Positions 1 through 10,744 of a stretch of DNA of 64,000 bases are shown in pieces. Every line of letters begins with the position of its first letter. Within the stretch, counting starts at the first letter, position 1. The position numbers were made by a program, and so were the translations under genes. Source of the DNA: Bedellia somnulentella (Eukaryota; Arthropoda; Insecta; Lepidoptera; Bedelliidae); NCBI GenBank assembly GCA_963576735.1, contig OY755198.1, positions 7,502,001-7,566,000 on the forward strand, written 5' to 3'. Below the pieces are notes generated by a model. The model was not told the origin of the DNA, ran no database searches, and saw only the letters and a program-made list of their open reading frames with translations.

Positions 1-318
1 TGGTACTTTTCAGTGTATTTTGGTTAGATGGCACTTGCTAGATATCATCTTATCGGTTCAACTTATCAAATTAATAATTTATCATTTAAATATATTATCG
101 TTAATTCTAATTACGTTGATTGGTAGAGATTATCTATATAACTGTGTTTATGGAGCAAAATTTATAGTTCTTAATCTACCCTCACATTACTATAATATTT
201 GTACCAAAGAAGTTTCACTTCTAAAACCGATGTTTGATCGATATTGTAGATAGCCATAAGAATTAGAGCATGAAGGATTCGATATAACTTTGTTCAAGAT
301 TAGAACTACTCTTCACAT
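1..318. other. no gene seen
   Basis: AT-rich sequence with only short open frames of non-protein-like composition. It could be intron or 3' UTR of a gene to the left; nothing decides this. Confidence 0.4.
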
Positions 319-612
319 TGAGAACGATAATTACCATACTTATCTCTTCTAACCACTATTAAAATTTATTTCTATCTCGGTCACACGAAACGGATATTCG
401 TATTTTGTCATTTCTGATATATTAGAATACATGCTGGCATTCGACGAATCCAACGATACCGCCGTAGTTGTCGTTGATTTCTTTGACTAGAAAGTGCCAA
501 TGTTAATAATGTTCTATACATTTCAAAATCCGAATATTCGTTGCGTGCGAGGGAGATAGAAATAAATGTTAATATGGGTAGAAGAGATACGTATGCTAAT
601 TTTCGTTCTCGG
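319..612. repeat. fold-back (inverted-repeat) element
   Basis: Bases 319-382 are nearly the reverse complement of 550-612: GAGAACGATAATTACCATAC on the left matches the complement of the right arm ending CGTTCTCG. Pairing continues inward with a shared ATATTCG block. This is the shape of a MITE or palindromic DNA-transposon remnant. No target duplication was settled and no coding content is seen. Confidence 0.6.
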
Positions 613-2318
613 CGTGAAGGCTAGACCTCCAGTACTAGTGTTACACTTCTACATAGTAACTAGATGTAGAAAGAATATTTATATTGATTTCATAATGGCG
701 CGTAACTTATGTACAGATTTCTCCGATCCCATTTTTAGAGTAGAGTGCCATTTTTTCTTTTATTTCTATCGGTCTTGGTTGTTTGCTGTTAACACGTTTG
801 ACGAGTCTACATAGTTTTTTTTTGTTTATGTATTAAAAATATAGCCGTCTTTATTTTGAGTAGGTACTGAGTAATTGAAATAGTGATAGAACGAATGAGT
901 GAATGAAAATACTCTTCTATTTACTTTGAGTGTATATTTATTAATTATACCCAATATTATATCTTAGTTACATGCTTGGATTATTTATTACGATTGTTAA
1001 CGATGTAGGAAAACATATCGTCAGGAATTCCAGATATATTTCTTGTGACAGTATATTCTAATAAAATGGCGATTCTCTTTCCCTTTATCGCGTGCATATA
1101 TCTCCATACAAATGTGAATCCTTTGACTTGACTGTAGGTGACAAAAGGTCACATGATGTTTACAGCCTGCTGTTTTAAAAGATCTTAAAATCTTACTAGC
1201 TACAAAAATTATCGGAAACTTATATCAAATTCAAAATGTCGGTTTTTCTTTGGAGTTAAATACTTCCTAACTTTCATGCTACAATAATGTGTTTGCAAAG
1301 ACAAAAAGCAACAAGAAACTTAAAAAACGTAAGAACATTCGACATATTAAATGATAATTATTCTCTTATTAGTTAATCCAATCATAATTTTCACTACATG
1401 TTAGTCCGATATTCCAAATCAAACAGCATATAAAATGGAAGAAAGGTGATTAGATTACATAGCTGTTGTTTGTTCATACATACATACATACAGGATTATT
1501 TATTTTAACGTATCCAAATAATGACGTTTAAGTACAGCGTATCCGTAAAAATCAATTGCAAAAGTTAAATGGCGATGGATGGTTTGTTACAAAGAATTCT
1601 ATGTTTTTGTTTTCTATTTTATTTGTTTTCGTCAAACGTGTTATAAATTTCGCTTATATGTCTGTGATGGTTTCGATCTCACAACAGGCAGGGTGATTTA
1701 ATACATAATTATACTTTGTTTACGGAATTTGCTGTTGTATGCGTAACATAAATGTGTAATGTTAAGAAAATAATATATGAATAACCAAGTTTTGGTATTT
1801 TTTACAATAGATGTCGCTGACGTGCGTAACAAGTAACGCCATCTGTGTATTGTGCGAAGAAGCTCGTCTTTTTTTTAATTTTGACGATAGAAAAGAGTTT
1901 AAATATGTTGATGAATATAATAATTACAATTTTAAGTAAAATAGATGTGTAATTAATTTGTAAATACGAAATACTTAAATATTGAAGTTTTAGCGCTGTA
2001 TATTATATTTATATGGTAAATAATTACAATTTATGAACAGATAATAAAAAATATGTTTACGATTTATGCAGTTTTATTTTTTTCTTTTGTAGCAGAGTAT
2101 AATGCTTTTAAACCTTATTTCCATGTATGTACGCCGCCCTCCCTTCCAAAAGTAAGTAGATAAAAATTAATAAAAAAATCTAGTTAATTTCCCTGTAGCA
2201 TGAGACGTACATGAGGGAGAAGACCGTATCGATTGTCGGATCAAATTTTTCGTCTAATTAGTTGAATATTAATTAGACGTTAAGCTTGGAGAAAGGAGGC
2301 AGAATAGATATTGTTCTT
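613..2318. other. gene-free AT-rich stretch
   Basis: No supported exon, RNA gene or recognised repeat. A short imperfect palindrome (GATGTCGC...ACGCCATC) lies near 1810-1845 and several AATAAA-like strings are present; neither proves a gene end. Confidence 0.4.
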
Positions 2319-2770
2319 TAATGAGAGGTTTTCCTTTTTTTCTTTTTTTCTTCTTCCCTGTTCTCAGGATAGATGGCGCCAGACTTGCTATGTTACTGGT
2401 AGGAACGGAACGTCACACCGTTTTTCACACTTGGATGTAATGATATCGTAAAACGGAACGTTCATAAAAATGTTCTGATTTTAAAGTCTAAATAAATATC
2501 AGTTTAAGCCAAGATAGCCTAAAAGCAAATAAACAAAGACGGTATTTATATTTAACATTCTTTTTGTTGTTTTTACTCGCCAAAAAGATACTCTATGGTG
2601 GTGTGATGTGACACATGTTTTTAAAGTTGACATTGGCGAAATTATTGTGGCAACACGATTGAGGCCACAAGGAAAAAAATAAGTAAGTAACGTAGTTACA
2701 TCAACGCCATCTACAGAGCTCTAGGAAACTATGTTGTTTTTTTATTTCTCGAAAAGAAAACCTCTCATTA
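2319..2770. mobile_element. small TIR element (MITE-like)
   Basis: The ends are TAATGAGAGGTTTTC (2319-2333) and its exact reverse complement GAAAACCTCTCATTA (2756-2770). A second inverted pair, GATGGCG/CGCCATC, sits just inside. About 450 bp with no ORF, so non-autonomous. A TA or TTA target duplication is possible but not distinctive, so the superfamily is open. Confidence 0.5.
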
Positions 2771-3162
2771 TTAAAATATGTGATGTCACATGATATTCAG
2801 AAGTATTAGTACATCTGCCAACGGGTCTGATAAGCGGCGTGATATTAAAGTAATCAAATGACAATATTCCAACGCTTCAAACCGACTCGTTTTCAATTTA
2901 CATAAATATGTAATTAATCAATCAATATAGTTATGTGAAAGTCGTTCTAAATTTCTGTTAACGGTTGATGAGAGTTCGATTACTGACCTTAAGGACCTTT
3001 TAATATAAATAAGCATGTTTGGCACAAAACAATAACTTCAAAAAATCATTTTTATAAAATGACAACGTTGGCTCATGTCGAAAAATACAAGGGCGGAAGA
3101 GTGTAAAATTTTGGACACTTACAGTTTAAAAAGTCGAGTGCATGAAACTCAAGCACAAACAT
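2771..3162. other. no gene seen
   Basis: Unannotated AT-rich sequence between a MITE and a SINE; no exon or recognised repeat found. Confidence 0.35.
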
Positions 3163-3406
3163 TCACGCCGTATTTTAATCCCCCACGGGGATGGCAGAGC
3201 TACTAAATTTTCTGAATATCATGTGATATGTCACCTGCTGATCAGAGTACCCACGTTTTGATTGGAGAGTGTATTCACGTGATAGGGGGCAAGCCTATTG
3301 TCGTTTTGTACGAATAAACTGTCACATGACAAAGTAGACCTAAACCATGTGAATTTCCTCTCGATGGGTTTGCTCACCGTTACCAACCATGATAAATTAT
3401 TAAATT
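3163..3406 (-). mobile_element. family B SINE, 5'-truncated and diverged
   Basis: Reads on the minus strand from the CCATGATAAATTA body to the GGCGTGAAT end. The body markers are kept (the complements of CACGTGATAGGGGGCAGGCC and GTACGAATACACTGTCAC), but the tRNA head is missing. Confidence 0.7.
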
Positions 3407-3416
3407 ATCTACCTTA

Positions 3417-3534
3417 AAAAAGAAAAGATTGATGGATGTGAATGAAGCTAGAGAGGTTTGCCAGGATCGTACAAAGTGGCGATCGATAATCTCTGCCTAC
3501 CCCAATGGGAATTAACGGCTTAAAAATATGTATG
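3417..3534 (+). mobile_element. LINE-L 3' end fragment
   Basis: Starts AAAAGATTGATGGATGTGAA and runs through GAAGCTAGAGAGGTTTGCC to CTCTGCCTACCCCAATGGGA and a TATGTATG tail. In frame this is the last ~25 codons of an RTE/BovB-like reverse transcriptase (RLMDVNEAREVCQDRTKWR). It is a 5'-truncated insertion. The TIR element beginning at 3541 is inserted in its tail. Confidence 0.75.
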
Positions 3535-3823
3535 TATCTACCTTTGACTATGAACACTATAGACAAAGCGATGTTACGTCATCCATTTTAAAAAGAGAAG
3601 CCCTTATTTAAGTTCTTATATGTTAAAAAGAGACACAAAACTTTATTGTCATCTCTATCGCGTAACCCGTTTTGTTGATGTCACACTTTTAAATTGTGAC
3701 AAACAAAGCGTCGACTTGTGAGCGATTTTAGTTTTCTTTTGATTTTGAGAAAGATTTTATTCATTTGTATATTGTTATTGTGACAAAAGAGACTCCATTA
3801 ATTAAGTTATTGTTTAGTGAGGT

Positions 3824-4397
3824 ATGGTTGGGTGTAGCGTGCTTGGCTGCGGAAGCCACAGCGAAAAACACATCGAAGGATTGACTTTCCACAAGTGAGT
3901 GAGTTTTTTAATGTTTTTCTACAGATAAATACATAATAAATACATTGCGCGATCAGAAAAAAAGTGATTCAAATGTTAATTACGTTGAACTAGATTACTA
4001 GCATTTTCTTTAGTTATTTTGAGCAATTTTTTAATAGCATAACTTAAAAATATGCAGTATCTCAGTGTTCCCATAATTCACGTTTTCATCCTACCCTGTC
4101 GTTAGGGTAAAATTTTCAAATTAGTAAACTGATGTTAATGAGTGAGTATATTATGAATTTCGTCGCGCTATAGCGACGCTGAATGATTTCCAATTGTTAT
4201 CTACGGAATTAGTAAGTAATAAATTTGTTATATTTATTTAATTTCTTCGTATTCATTACAGTTTTCCTAAAGACCCGAATCTACGAGAAAAATGGATTGC
4301 TGCCACTGGAAGATGCAATTGGAAACCAACCAAATATAAAATACTTAGATGTACGAATACATCATCTTTTGAAAATGTGACTGAAATAGACGAATGA
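3824..4397 (+). CDS. THAP-domain protein, two exons, truncated domain
   Basis: The exons are 3824-3894 and 4262-4397. The donor is CACAA|GTGAGT and the acceptor TTCATTACAG|TTTTCC, and the joined frame gives 68 residues. THAP hallmarks are visible: MVGCSVLGCGSH with C4 and C9, LTFHNFPKDPNLREKWIAA across the splice, and GRCNWKPTKYK. THAP domains bind DNA through a C2CH zinc site. Here the final Cys-x2-His-Phe and the AVPTIF tail are replaced by RCTNTSSF before the stop, so the zinc site looks broken. AATAAA lies at about 4453. Most likely the 5' part of a P-like transposase; a host THAP gene copy is the alternative. Confidence 0.6.
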
Positions 4398-4467
4398 ATT
4401 CGAAATTTTCACACGAAACTGATTTTGTTTAAAGGTCAATAGTAAATAATGCAATAAAACTCATGTA

Positions 4468-4723
4468 CAAGTGTTGTAATCAAGCTTAAATTTTATATAA
4501 TTTGATTATAACAATAATCAATAAGTGAGTTCTTATCCAATAATAAATAGAAGGTACCTGATTCTTACATGATTATTTTATTTTTAACGTAACGGGGATT
4601 AATGAACTTTTTAGTTCACTAATCCCCATTACACGCTCCAATTTGTGTTAACGGGGATTTGTGAACAAAAAGTTCACTTATCCCCGTTGACGGGGATTGT
4701 CAACGGGGAAAAGTGGAATAAGC
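4468..4723. mobile_element. single end of a GGCTTATTCC-type TIR element
   Basis: Nearly identical to the right arm of the fold-back element at 44739-45640, from TGTTGTAATCAAGC to the terminal GGAATAAGCC. It contains the same AATCCCCGTT-type repeats, some in inverted pairs. It starts directly after the polyadenylation region of the THAP gene. No left end was found upstream, so it is either a truncated nested insertion or the surviving right end of the element that owned the THAP exons. Confidence 0.7.
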
Positions 4724-5050
4724 CCTTTAGATTTCACGGTGTATTAAACATCAGTATAAATGGTAAAATTAAACAAAAAAGATTGTATAATACTAGGAGC
4801 AAGTATGTATAATTATATGATTGCAGGAAATAATATAGTAAACAGTAAACCTTTACAATAAATAAAACGACGTAACAATAAATTGACGTAATCAATTTTA
4901 AATTAAAAAGTAGCTTTTAGAATGGTGATTATAGTATTTTGGGGTAATTGTTTTCTAGTGATCGCAACATTACAGGGAAAAATATTGCTATCTAAAAGAG
5001 GTACTCTCCCGTTGCATTATGACTCTGTCTATAGTGTTCATAGTCAAAGG

Positions 5051-5320
5051 TATCTACCTTAACTTATGAGTCTTCTAAAACTGACAGTCGATTTCGCTCA
5101 CTCTAGTTATAATGATTGAGCAAAATAGCGAAACACGTTTTTAATTTAATACAATAAGCAAGTTTGTAGTTACAACGAACACTATCGAATCTTTTATATC
5201 TATTCGAATTTTAAAAATCGTTTTTATGTCTCTGACTGACATGTCAATAAAACATTACTTTTTATGTATTCATATAAAATTATATTTTAAGATGATTCCC
5301 GTTTTGTAGTAGCAGACTTA
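5051..5320. other. no gene seen
   Basis: Short AT-rich stretch between the THAP-bearing element and the first family A copy; nothing recognised. Confidence 0.35.
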
Positions 5321-5550
5321 CATACATACATATACTCACGGGCATGAATCCCAAAAAGGGGTAGCCAGAGCTTTAGGGCTCGGAACTCCTCAGCCACATT
5401 TGGAAGATGGTAGAAATAAAGGTTGTTGGTGATGGGTCTCCAACCGCATCGCCCAAAATTCCCTTAAAAGCGCCAATACCGTCAGTCGCCTCTTACGTAC
5501 ACCCACCGGAAGAAATGGGGTAGTGTTATTCTAAGCCGACACTACACAGC
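5321..5550 (-). mobile_element. family A retroposon, near complete
   Basis: Minus-strand copy from the (TATG) tail complement CATACATACATATACTC to GCCGACACTACACAGC. It mixes s1 features (TACGTACACCCACCGG) with an s3-like AATGTGG. Confidence 0.85.
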
Positions 5551-5775
5551 AAAGTGACTAAGGGGTATGAGCTTTAATGTAATTGTTGAGTTATGTGGCG
5601 ACCCATCACTAATCGTCTTTTAATTTACAATCCTACACTCAATTTACAAAAGTGCATGAAGAAATTTTTGTCCTGCAAAATTAAATATCCGGTCATCGTA
5701 AATTGGATGGTTAGAACTCTGGCTACTTCGTTTTGAGGTTTAAAAAACAATTTAAGATTAAATATTACAACAATT

Positions 5776-5846
5776 GCTGTGTATTGTCGGCTTAGAATAG
5801 CACTACCCCTTTTCTTCCGGTGGGTGTACATAAGAGGCGACTGACG
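5776..5846 (+). mobile_element. family A retroposon, 5' piece only
   Basis: Begins GCTGTGTATTGTCGGC and stops after the AGAGGCGACTGACG block; the 3' two thirds is missing. Confidence 0.7.
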
Positions 5847-5894
5847 CACAGTGTGGTATTTAGACCTAAAACATGGCCAAAACTATTTTATGTG

Positions 5895-6090
5895 CTTAAT
5901 CACTTCTATTGGTGTTATTTAATACATATATACTATCACACCCATTTTCCGACGAGGGTGGGCAGAAACAACGATTCGCCATTTTTTTTTTATTTGCTTG
6001 ACTACTTCTGTTGGTGTTATTTAATACATACATACTATCATGACCATTTTCCGACGAAGATAGGCAGAAACAACGACTCCGCAATTGCTA
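5895..6090. repeat. two tandem ~100-bp units
   Basis: Two successive copies of a unit containing TTGGTGTTATTTAATACAT, ACTATCA, CATTTTCCGACGA and GGCAGAAACAACGA, separated by a T-rich spacer. The end of each unit resembles the minus-strand tail of LINE-L (ACTCACGCCATT...GGTAGGCAGAGACTATCGA), so this may be a duplicated, diverged LINE tail. Confidence 0.65.
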
Positions 6091-6620
6091 GTAAAGCAAA
6101 TCATTACTCTGAAATGCACTTTTCCTCCCTTGTGGGAATGCTTAAAGTTTGTGTTAGTGCTATTATGTTAAAAAACAAAAAAATATATACAATAAATATG
6201 TATAAATAAAAAGCAATTATTTCTGACAAACTCCATATATTTTACAAATTAAGATATGAGAATAGAAATGGTAGAAATATAACATTAAATTGAAACAAAC
6301 TAAAAAGATAAAATTATAAGAAAATAAAGCAGTTTTTTTTAAATAATGTTATATACAAAGTAAGATAAATTAACAATTCCAATATAATTAAAATAAACAA
6401 AGATCACATCCAGTAATAACAAAAAGAAACAAACAATAAAATGCTTCATTTAAAAATATACAAAAGATAAAGAAAAATTATAGAAATTAACTATCTGAAA
6501 GTGATCGTTACGATGTGAAATACCTATAAAATTTTATTTGTCACAACTGGACAAATTTACATTGGTAATGTCACTCTCACATAGTAAATCTAGCACATCT
6601 TTATATATATATTTTTTATT
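6091..6620. other. gene-free AT-rich stretch
   Basis: Very AT-rich. It would be the 3' flank of the minus-strand ORF at 6625-7262. Nothing else seen. Confidence 0.4.
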
Positions 6621-6624
6621 ATTT

Positions 6625-7262
6625 TTAATAGTTCTCATGCTCATGCAATATATATATTTTTTTATTATTTTTAACAGTAGATAGCCACTCAGTGTTATTT
6701 CTTTCGAATCTATCTTTGGTGTAACTTGCTGCTATCCATTTTGTCTTAAAATGGTGTTTGATAGCAGCAATTTGTCGCTTTATATTGTTAGTTCTGATTT
6801 CATCTTCAGAATACGAATTCAACAATTGATGTTCTAGAAACTTCAATTTTCCGTCAAAAGTTGATGCATTTGACTTTTTCATAATATCATATAATTCATT
6901 TCGAGTCACAAAGCTCAATCCCGAAGAACCTGTAGCCAAAAAATACAAAGTTTTAGGAACATGAAATTTTACTATGATCAGAGGCTATCAACAAAAAAAT
7001 CGCTAAAAATAGGGGGGGATTCCGGGGGAACCAATTCTTTTACAACTTTCTTCTGGACAGTCCACTCTACCAGATACAATAGTTTTCATAGCTTAATCGT
7101 GCTGAATCATATAACAAAAATACTCATTAACAAAAAAAACTAAACTTTTTTATATGAAATACTACTAGTTACATTTGGGCGCCCAGAAAAATATATATTG
7201 GGAAAATAATGAAAGAGAAAAAGTGTTTCGCATAATCACATACCTGGTTGAGAGATATCCAT
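6625..7262 (-). CDS. unidentified two-exon ORF, 107 residues
   Basis: Exon 1 is 7262-7244 (MDISQP plus one base) and exon 2 is 6929-6625. The donor reads CAACCAG|GTATGTG and the acceptor TTTTTTGGCTACAG|GTTCTTC on the minus strand, and the junction keeps frame to give MDISQPGSSGLSF. The remainder is charged and probably helical (NELYDIMKKSNASTF, RQIAAIKHHFKTKWIAASY, KDRFERNNTEWLS), with no membrane segment or signal peptide. I do not recognise the family. It stands alone between retroposons, so an accessory protein of a decayed DNA transposon is as likely as a small host gene. The clean splice and protein-like composition are the support. Confidence 0.5.
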
Positions 7263-7532
7263 CACAAAAACCACAAAAAAACTGATAAATCATAAAATAT
7301 CACTTGTTAAAAAATGAGAAATTGGAGAGCTTCGATTTATTACACGACCACTTCAAGCGAACTGCAACTTCCGAATGAGAATGCAGCGCACTGTTTCGAG
7401 TTAAAAACTTGTTCTTTTGCTATTGTTTGGAGCAACTACTTAACTTTAAAGGGATTAGTGATAAATTGTAGTTTGTAAACAATAGAGAAAAGCCTTTTTG
7501 TCCATGTTTTGGGGCTCAATACCACTCCGTGT

Positions 7533-7694
7533 GACGGTATTGGCGCTTTTAAGGGATTTTTGGGCGATGCGGTTGGAGACCCATCACCAACAACCTTTAT
7601 TTCTACCATCTTCCAAATGTGGCTGAGGAGTTCCGAGCCCTAAAGCTCTGGCTACCCCTTTTTGGGATTCATGCCCGTGAGTATATGTATGTAT
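7533..7694 (+). mobile_element. family A retroposon, 5'-truncated
   Basis: Begins within ACGGTATTGG and keeps GGTTGGAGACCCATC and the tail. Family B starts immediately after it. Confidence 0.8.
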
Positions 7695-7699
7695 ATTAC

Positions 7700-7975
7700 A
7701 ACATCTGTGTTAGCTCAGTGGGCAGAACCACCGCTTATTGTGCAGATTATTAGAGTCTAAATCCCGGGCCGGACCCACACCGTGAGAAAACCATCGTGAG
7801 GAAACCCACATGGTTGAAGTGTACTTAGTCATGTGACAGTGTATTCGTTCAAAACGTGAGCACACTGTCCTAACAAAAAGTGGCTACTCTGAACACCGGG
7901 TGACAATATCACGTGATGTCCAGAACTAATAGTGCCTTAGCACCTCAATTTGATCCCCTCAAGGGTGGATTTTCT
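7700..7975 (+). mobile_element. family B SINE, tRNA head present
   Basis: The head has a TTAGCTCAGTGGGCAG box A and a B-box-like TAGAGTCTAAATCCCGG, followed by the GTGAGGAAACCCACATGG body. The 3' end is diverged and lacks a clear TTATG tail. Confidence 0.75.
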
Positions 7976-8110
7976 AAAATTACCTTCTTAGTGCTCACTT
8001 ACATAATAAAGGACACCCCTGGACAAAAAATCAAGTTTCTATGTACAGTAGTTTTGGCTGTGCATTGATTCAGTCCATTCTGCGACAGTTTTATGAAATA
8101 TTATTAGAGA

Positions 8111-8350
8111 GCTGTGTAGTGTCGGCTAAGAATAGCACTACCCCATTTCTTCCGGTGGGTGTACGTAAGAGGCTGCTAACGGTTCTAAGTGATTTTTGGG
8201 CGATATGGTTGGAGACCCGTCACCAAAAACATTTATTATTACCAACTTTTCCCAAATCAACTTCCAAAAGTGGCTGAGGAATTTCTCATTCCAAAGGTCT
8301 GGCTACCCCGTTAAGGGATTTATAGCCGTGAGTATATGTATGTATGTATA
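8111..8350 (+). mobile_element. family A retroposon
   Basis: Complete from GCTGTGTAGTGTCGG to (TATG)n. The 5' half is s1 (TTCCGGTGGGTGTACG) and the 3' half is s2 (CACCAAAAAC, CTACCCCGTTAAGGG), so this is a mosaic. Confidence 0.85.
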
Positions 8351-8589
8351 GAAGATTAAATATTATATCACGTGTTGTATATATGATAACATGTACTGGG
8401 CCCTCACGGAGTATTTTAAATAAAATAAATATTGTCAGAAAAGATAACGATGATTTTGATCCAAGGTAAGCAAACAAAATACAAGCGTTCAACAATCATA
8501 ACAGAAAGAATAATAAGTAGAAAAATATACCTTTATCTATTAGTATTGTCGACGTTTGGTTTGGTCGTATAGAAAATATTTAAAAAGTA

Positions 8590-8830
8590 CATACATACAC
8601 ATACTCACGGCTAAAATCCCTAGAAGGGGTAGCCAGAGCTAAGGAATTAGAAATTCCTCAGCAACTTTTGGAAAGTTGAGTGGGGAAAAGATGGTAAAAT
8701 AAAGCTTGTTGCTAATGGGTCTCCAACAGCATCGCTCAAAAATCCCTTAAACGCCCAATACCGTTAGTCACCATTTACGTACACCCATCGGTAGAAACGG
8801 GGTAGTGCTATTCTAAGCCGACACTACACG
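8590..8830 (-). mobile_element. family A retroposon, s1
   Basis: Complete minus-strand copy ending GCCGACACTACACGG. Confidence 0.85.
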
Positions 8831-8894
8831 GATTTTCAAAAAGTAAAAATATGTTAAACCCTAATATAATATGTATTTAAACAAAATGTAAGGA

Positions 8895-9056
8895 GTTTCT
8901 TTGTTGCTTCTATTTACGAACACCTTCTACACACACTCTATTTGGTCTAGGTGTGTCCTCCGAGATCGTCCTCTACTCACATTACCTTCCACATTGGCTC
9001 TATAGATCTCTTTCACCAATTTACTGTCATCCATCCTATTGAGCTATGATGAACAT
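8895..9056 (-). mobile_element. LINE-L fragment
   Basis: Minus-strand piece of the RT C-terminus: the complement encodes residues like DDSKLVKEIYRANVEG followed by RGRSRRT and ends before the tail. Both ends are truncated. Confidence 0.6.
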
Positions 9057-9089
9057 ACACCATATTAATTAACATATACGTTAAGTTAT

Positions 9090-9338
9090 GCTGTGTAGTG
9101 CCGGCTTAGAATGTCACTACCCCTTTCTATCCACGGGTGTCGTAAGAGGGGACTAAGGGGATGGGGCTTTTTTAGGAGGTTTTTGGGCGATGTGGTTGGA
9201 AACCCATCACCAACGATACTTTATTTCTACCATCTTGTCCGCTATCAACTTCCTAATGTTGCGGAGGAGTTTTTTTAGCTCTGAAGCTCTGGCTACCCCT
9301 TTTAGGTTTTATGGCCGTGAGTATATGAATGTATGTAT
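9090..9338 (+). mobile_element. family A retroposon, s3
   Basis: Has CCACGGGTGTCGTAAGAGG, ACGATACTTTATTTC and CATCTTGTCC, the s3 markers, and a TATGAATGTATG tail. Confidence 0.85.
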
Positions 9339-9488
9339 ATACGTTAAGTGCCTCCTATATGATAATACAGTCGCTCAGGTCAAGTTGGTAAATAACTTTA
9401 AGGATGTGGCAGTAAATCCCATTATGCTAACTCTAAGATGCTAATATGCTTGTCTAAATGTGTCGAAAACCTGAATTCATAGTCAAAT

Positions 9489-9733
9489 ACATACATACAC
9501 ATACTCACGGCTATAAATCCCCAGAAGTGGTAGCCAGAACTTCAGAGCTGAAAACTCCTCGGCCACATTTGGAAGTTGATAGGGGAAAAGATGGAAGAAG
9601 TAAAGTATCGTTGGTGATGTGTTTCCAACCGCATCGCCCTAAAATCACTTTAAAAAGCCCCATACCCTTAGTCGCCTCTTACGACACCCGTGGGTAGAAA
9701 GGGATAAGGACATTCTAAGCCGGCACAACACAG
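9489..9733 (-). mobile_element. family A retroposon, s3
   Basis: Complete minus-strand s3 copy with the complements of GTGTCGTAAGAGG and of the ACGATACTTTA block. Confidence 0.85.
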
Positions 9734-9954
9734 CTATTTATACGTCAAAATACTTCTACGCATAAGAAAATTTTATTAGTCAAATTAGTCTAGCTGTTGT
9801 TTGTGATAAAAATATTATTTTTAAAAGCCAACAGCTTTCAGCGATTATTTTAATCAAATAGCCACTTATTTAGATTGTCTTTGTGTAGTTAACTAAATAC
9901 ATTATCTAGGAGACGCCTGTAGGTATAGATTACCAAGCATTAGCATCAGATGCT

Positions 9955-10330
9955 CCGTGTAGTGTCGGCTTAGAATAGCACTACCCCGTTTCTACCGATG
10001 GGTGTACATAAGAGGCGATTAACGGTATTGGGGCTTTTAAAGGATTTTTGCGCGATGCGGTTGGAGACCCATCACCAACAACCTTTACTTTAATATAATA
10101 ATAATAAAAAATCTTTATTGCACATCACAAAATAACAATTACAAAAAAAAAGATCGGTACAAAAGCCAAAGTACAACTGGCGGTCTTATCACTAAGAGCG
10201 ATCTCTTTCAGACAACCCATAACCCCAACCATCTTTTCCCCACTCAACTTTCCAAAAGTAGCTGAGGAATTTCTAATTCGTTAGCTCTGGCTACCTCTTC
10301 TAGGGATTTGAGCCGTGAGTATATGTATAT
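9955..10330 (+). mobile_element. family A retroposon, interrupted
   Basis: s1-type copy split after CCTTTACTTTA by a minus-strand LINE tail at 10093-10227, then resuming at ACCATCTTTTCCCC. Confidence 0.85.
10093..10227 (-). mobile_element. LINE 3' tail nested in family A
   Basis: Reading the minus strand: TCTGAAAGAGATCGCTCTTA, then GTGATAAGACCGCC, then CAATAAAGATTTTTTATTATT. The same tail type recurs at 62540-62725 (GGAAGAGATCGCTTTTAGCG) and carries the (TTA)n-type tail also seen at 36793-36830. A 5'-truncated non-LTR insertion. Confidence 0.7.
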
Positions 10331-10478
10331 AGCATCAGATTCGGTATCCATGGTATACTCATCTTCTTGTTTTATCTTTAGTCGTTTAGTTAGTTTTTGT
10401 CTTGCACTGCGTAGTACTACGTAGTAGAATCGTTACTATAGTAATAAGTAGCAATTACTACGGAAGTAGAAGTTATTA

Positions 10479-10727
10479 GCCGTGTAGTGTCGGCGTAGAA
10501 TAACACTACCCCATTTCTACCCGTGGGTGATCGTAAGAGGCGACTAAGGGTATAGGGGCTTATTAAGTGATTTTTGGGCGATGTGGTTTGAGACCCGTCA
10601 CCAAAAACATTTATTATTACCATCTTTTCCCCAATCAACTTCCAAAAGTGGCTGAGGAATTTTTCATTCCAAAGCTCTGGCTACCCCGTTAAGGGATTTA
10701 TAGCCGTGAGTATATGTATGTATGTAT
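10479..10727 (+). mobile_element. family A retroposon, s2
   Basis: Complete copy with TACCCGTGGGTGATCG, GCGATGTGGTTTGAG and CTACCCCGTTAAGGG. Confidence 0.85.
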
Positions 10728-10744
10728 TATGTAGAAGTTATTAT

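Larger units (their letters stand above)
3541..5050 (+). mobile_element. TIR element carrying THAP exons (P-like candidate)
   Basis: Bases 3541-3568 and 5023-5050 are inverted repeats of 28 bp with one mismatch, beginning CCTTTGACTATG. Both flanks carry TATCTA, and if the leading CC is counted as target the duplication is the 8-bp TATCTACC. P-superfamily elements make 8-bp duplications, have ~31-bp TIRs and encode an N-terminal THAP domain, so the THAP exons inside fit that class. No catalytic domain is seen, so it is internally deleted. It also contains the end of another TIR family at 4468-4723. Confidence 0.65.

Noticed and set aside
20..814. Two short plus-strand frames (20-253, 566-814)
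   Set aside because: Composition is not protein-like, and the second overlaps the arm of a fold-back element.
5820..6209. 129-codon plus-strand frame
   Set aside because: It reads through a family A scrap and the two tandem units; the repeated residues only reflect the DNA repeat.
9955..10330. Family A as a tRNA SINE (GGTTGGAGACC looks like box B, CGGCTTAGAATA like box A)
   Set aside because: The spacing between the two is over 100 bases, far more than in tRNAs, and no cloverleaf forms; kept as a non-tRNA retroposon.
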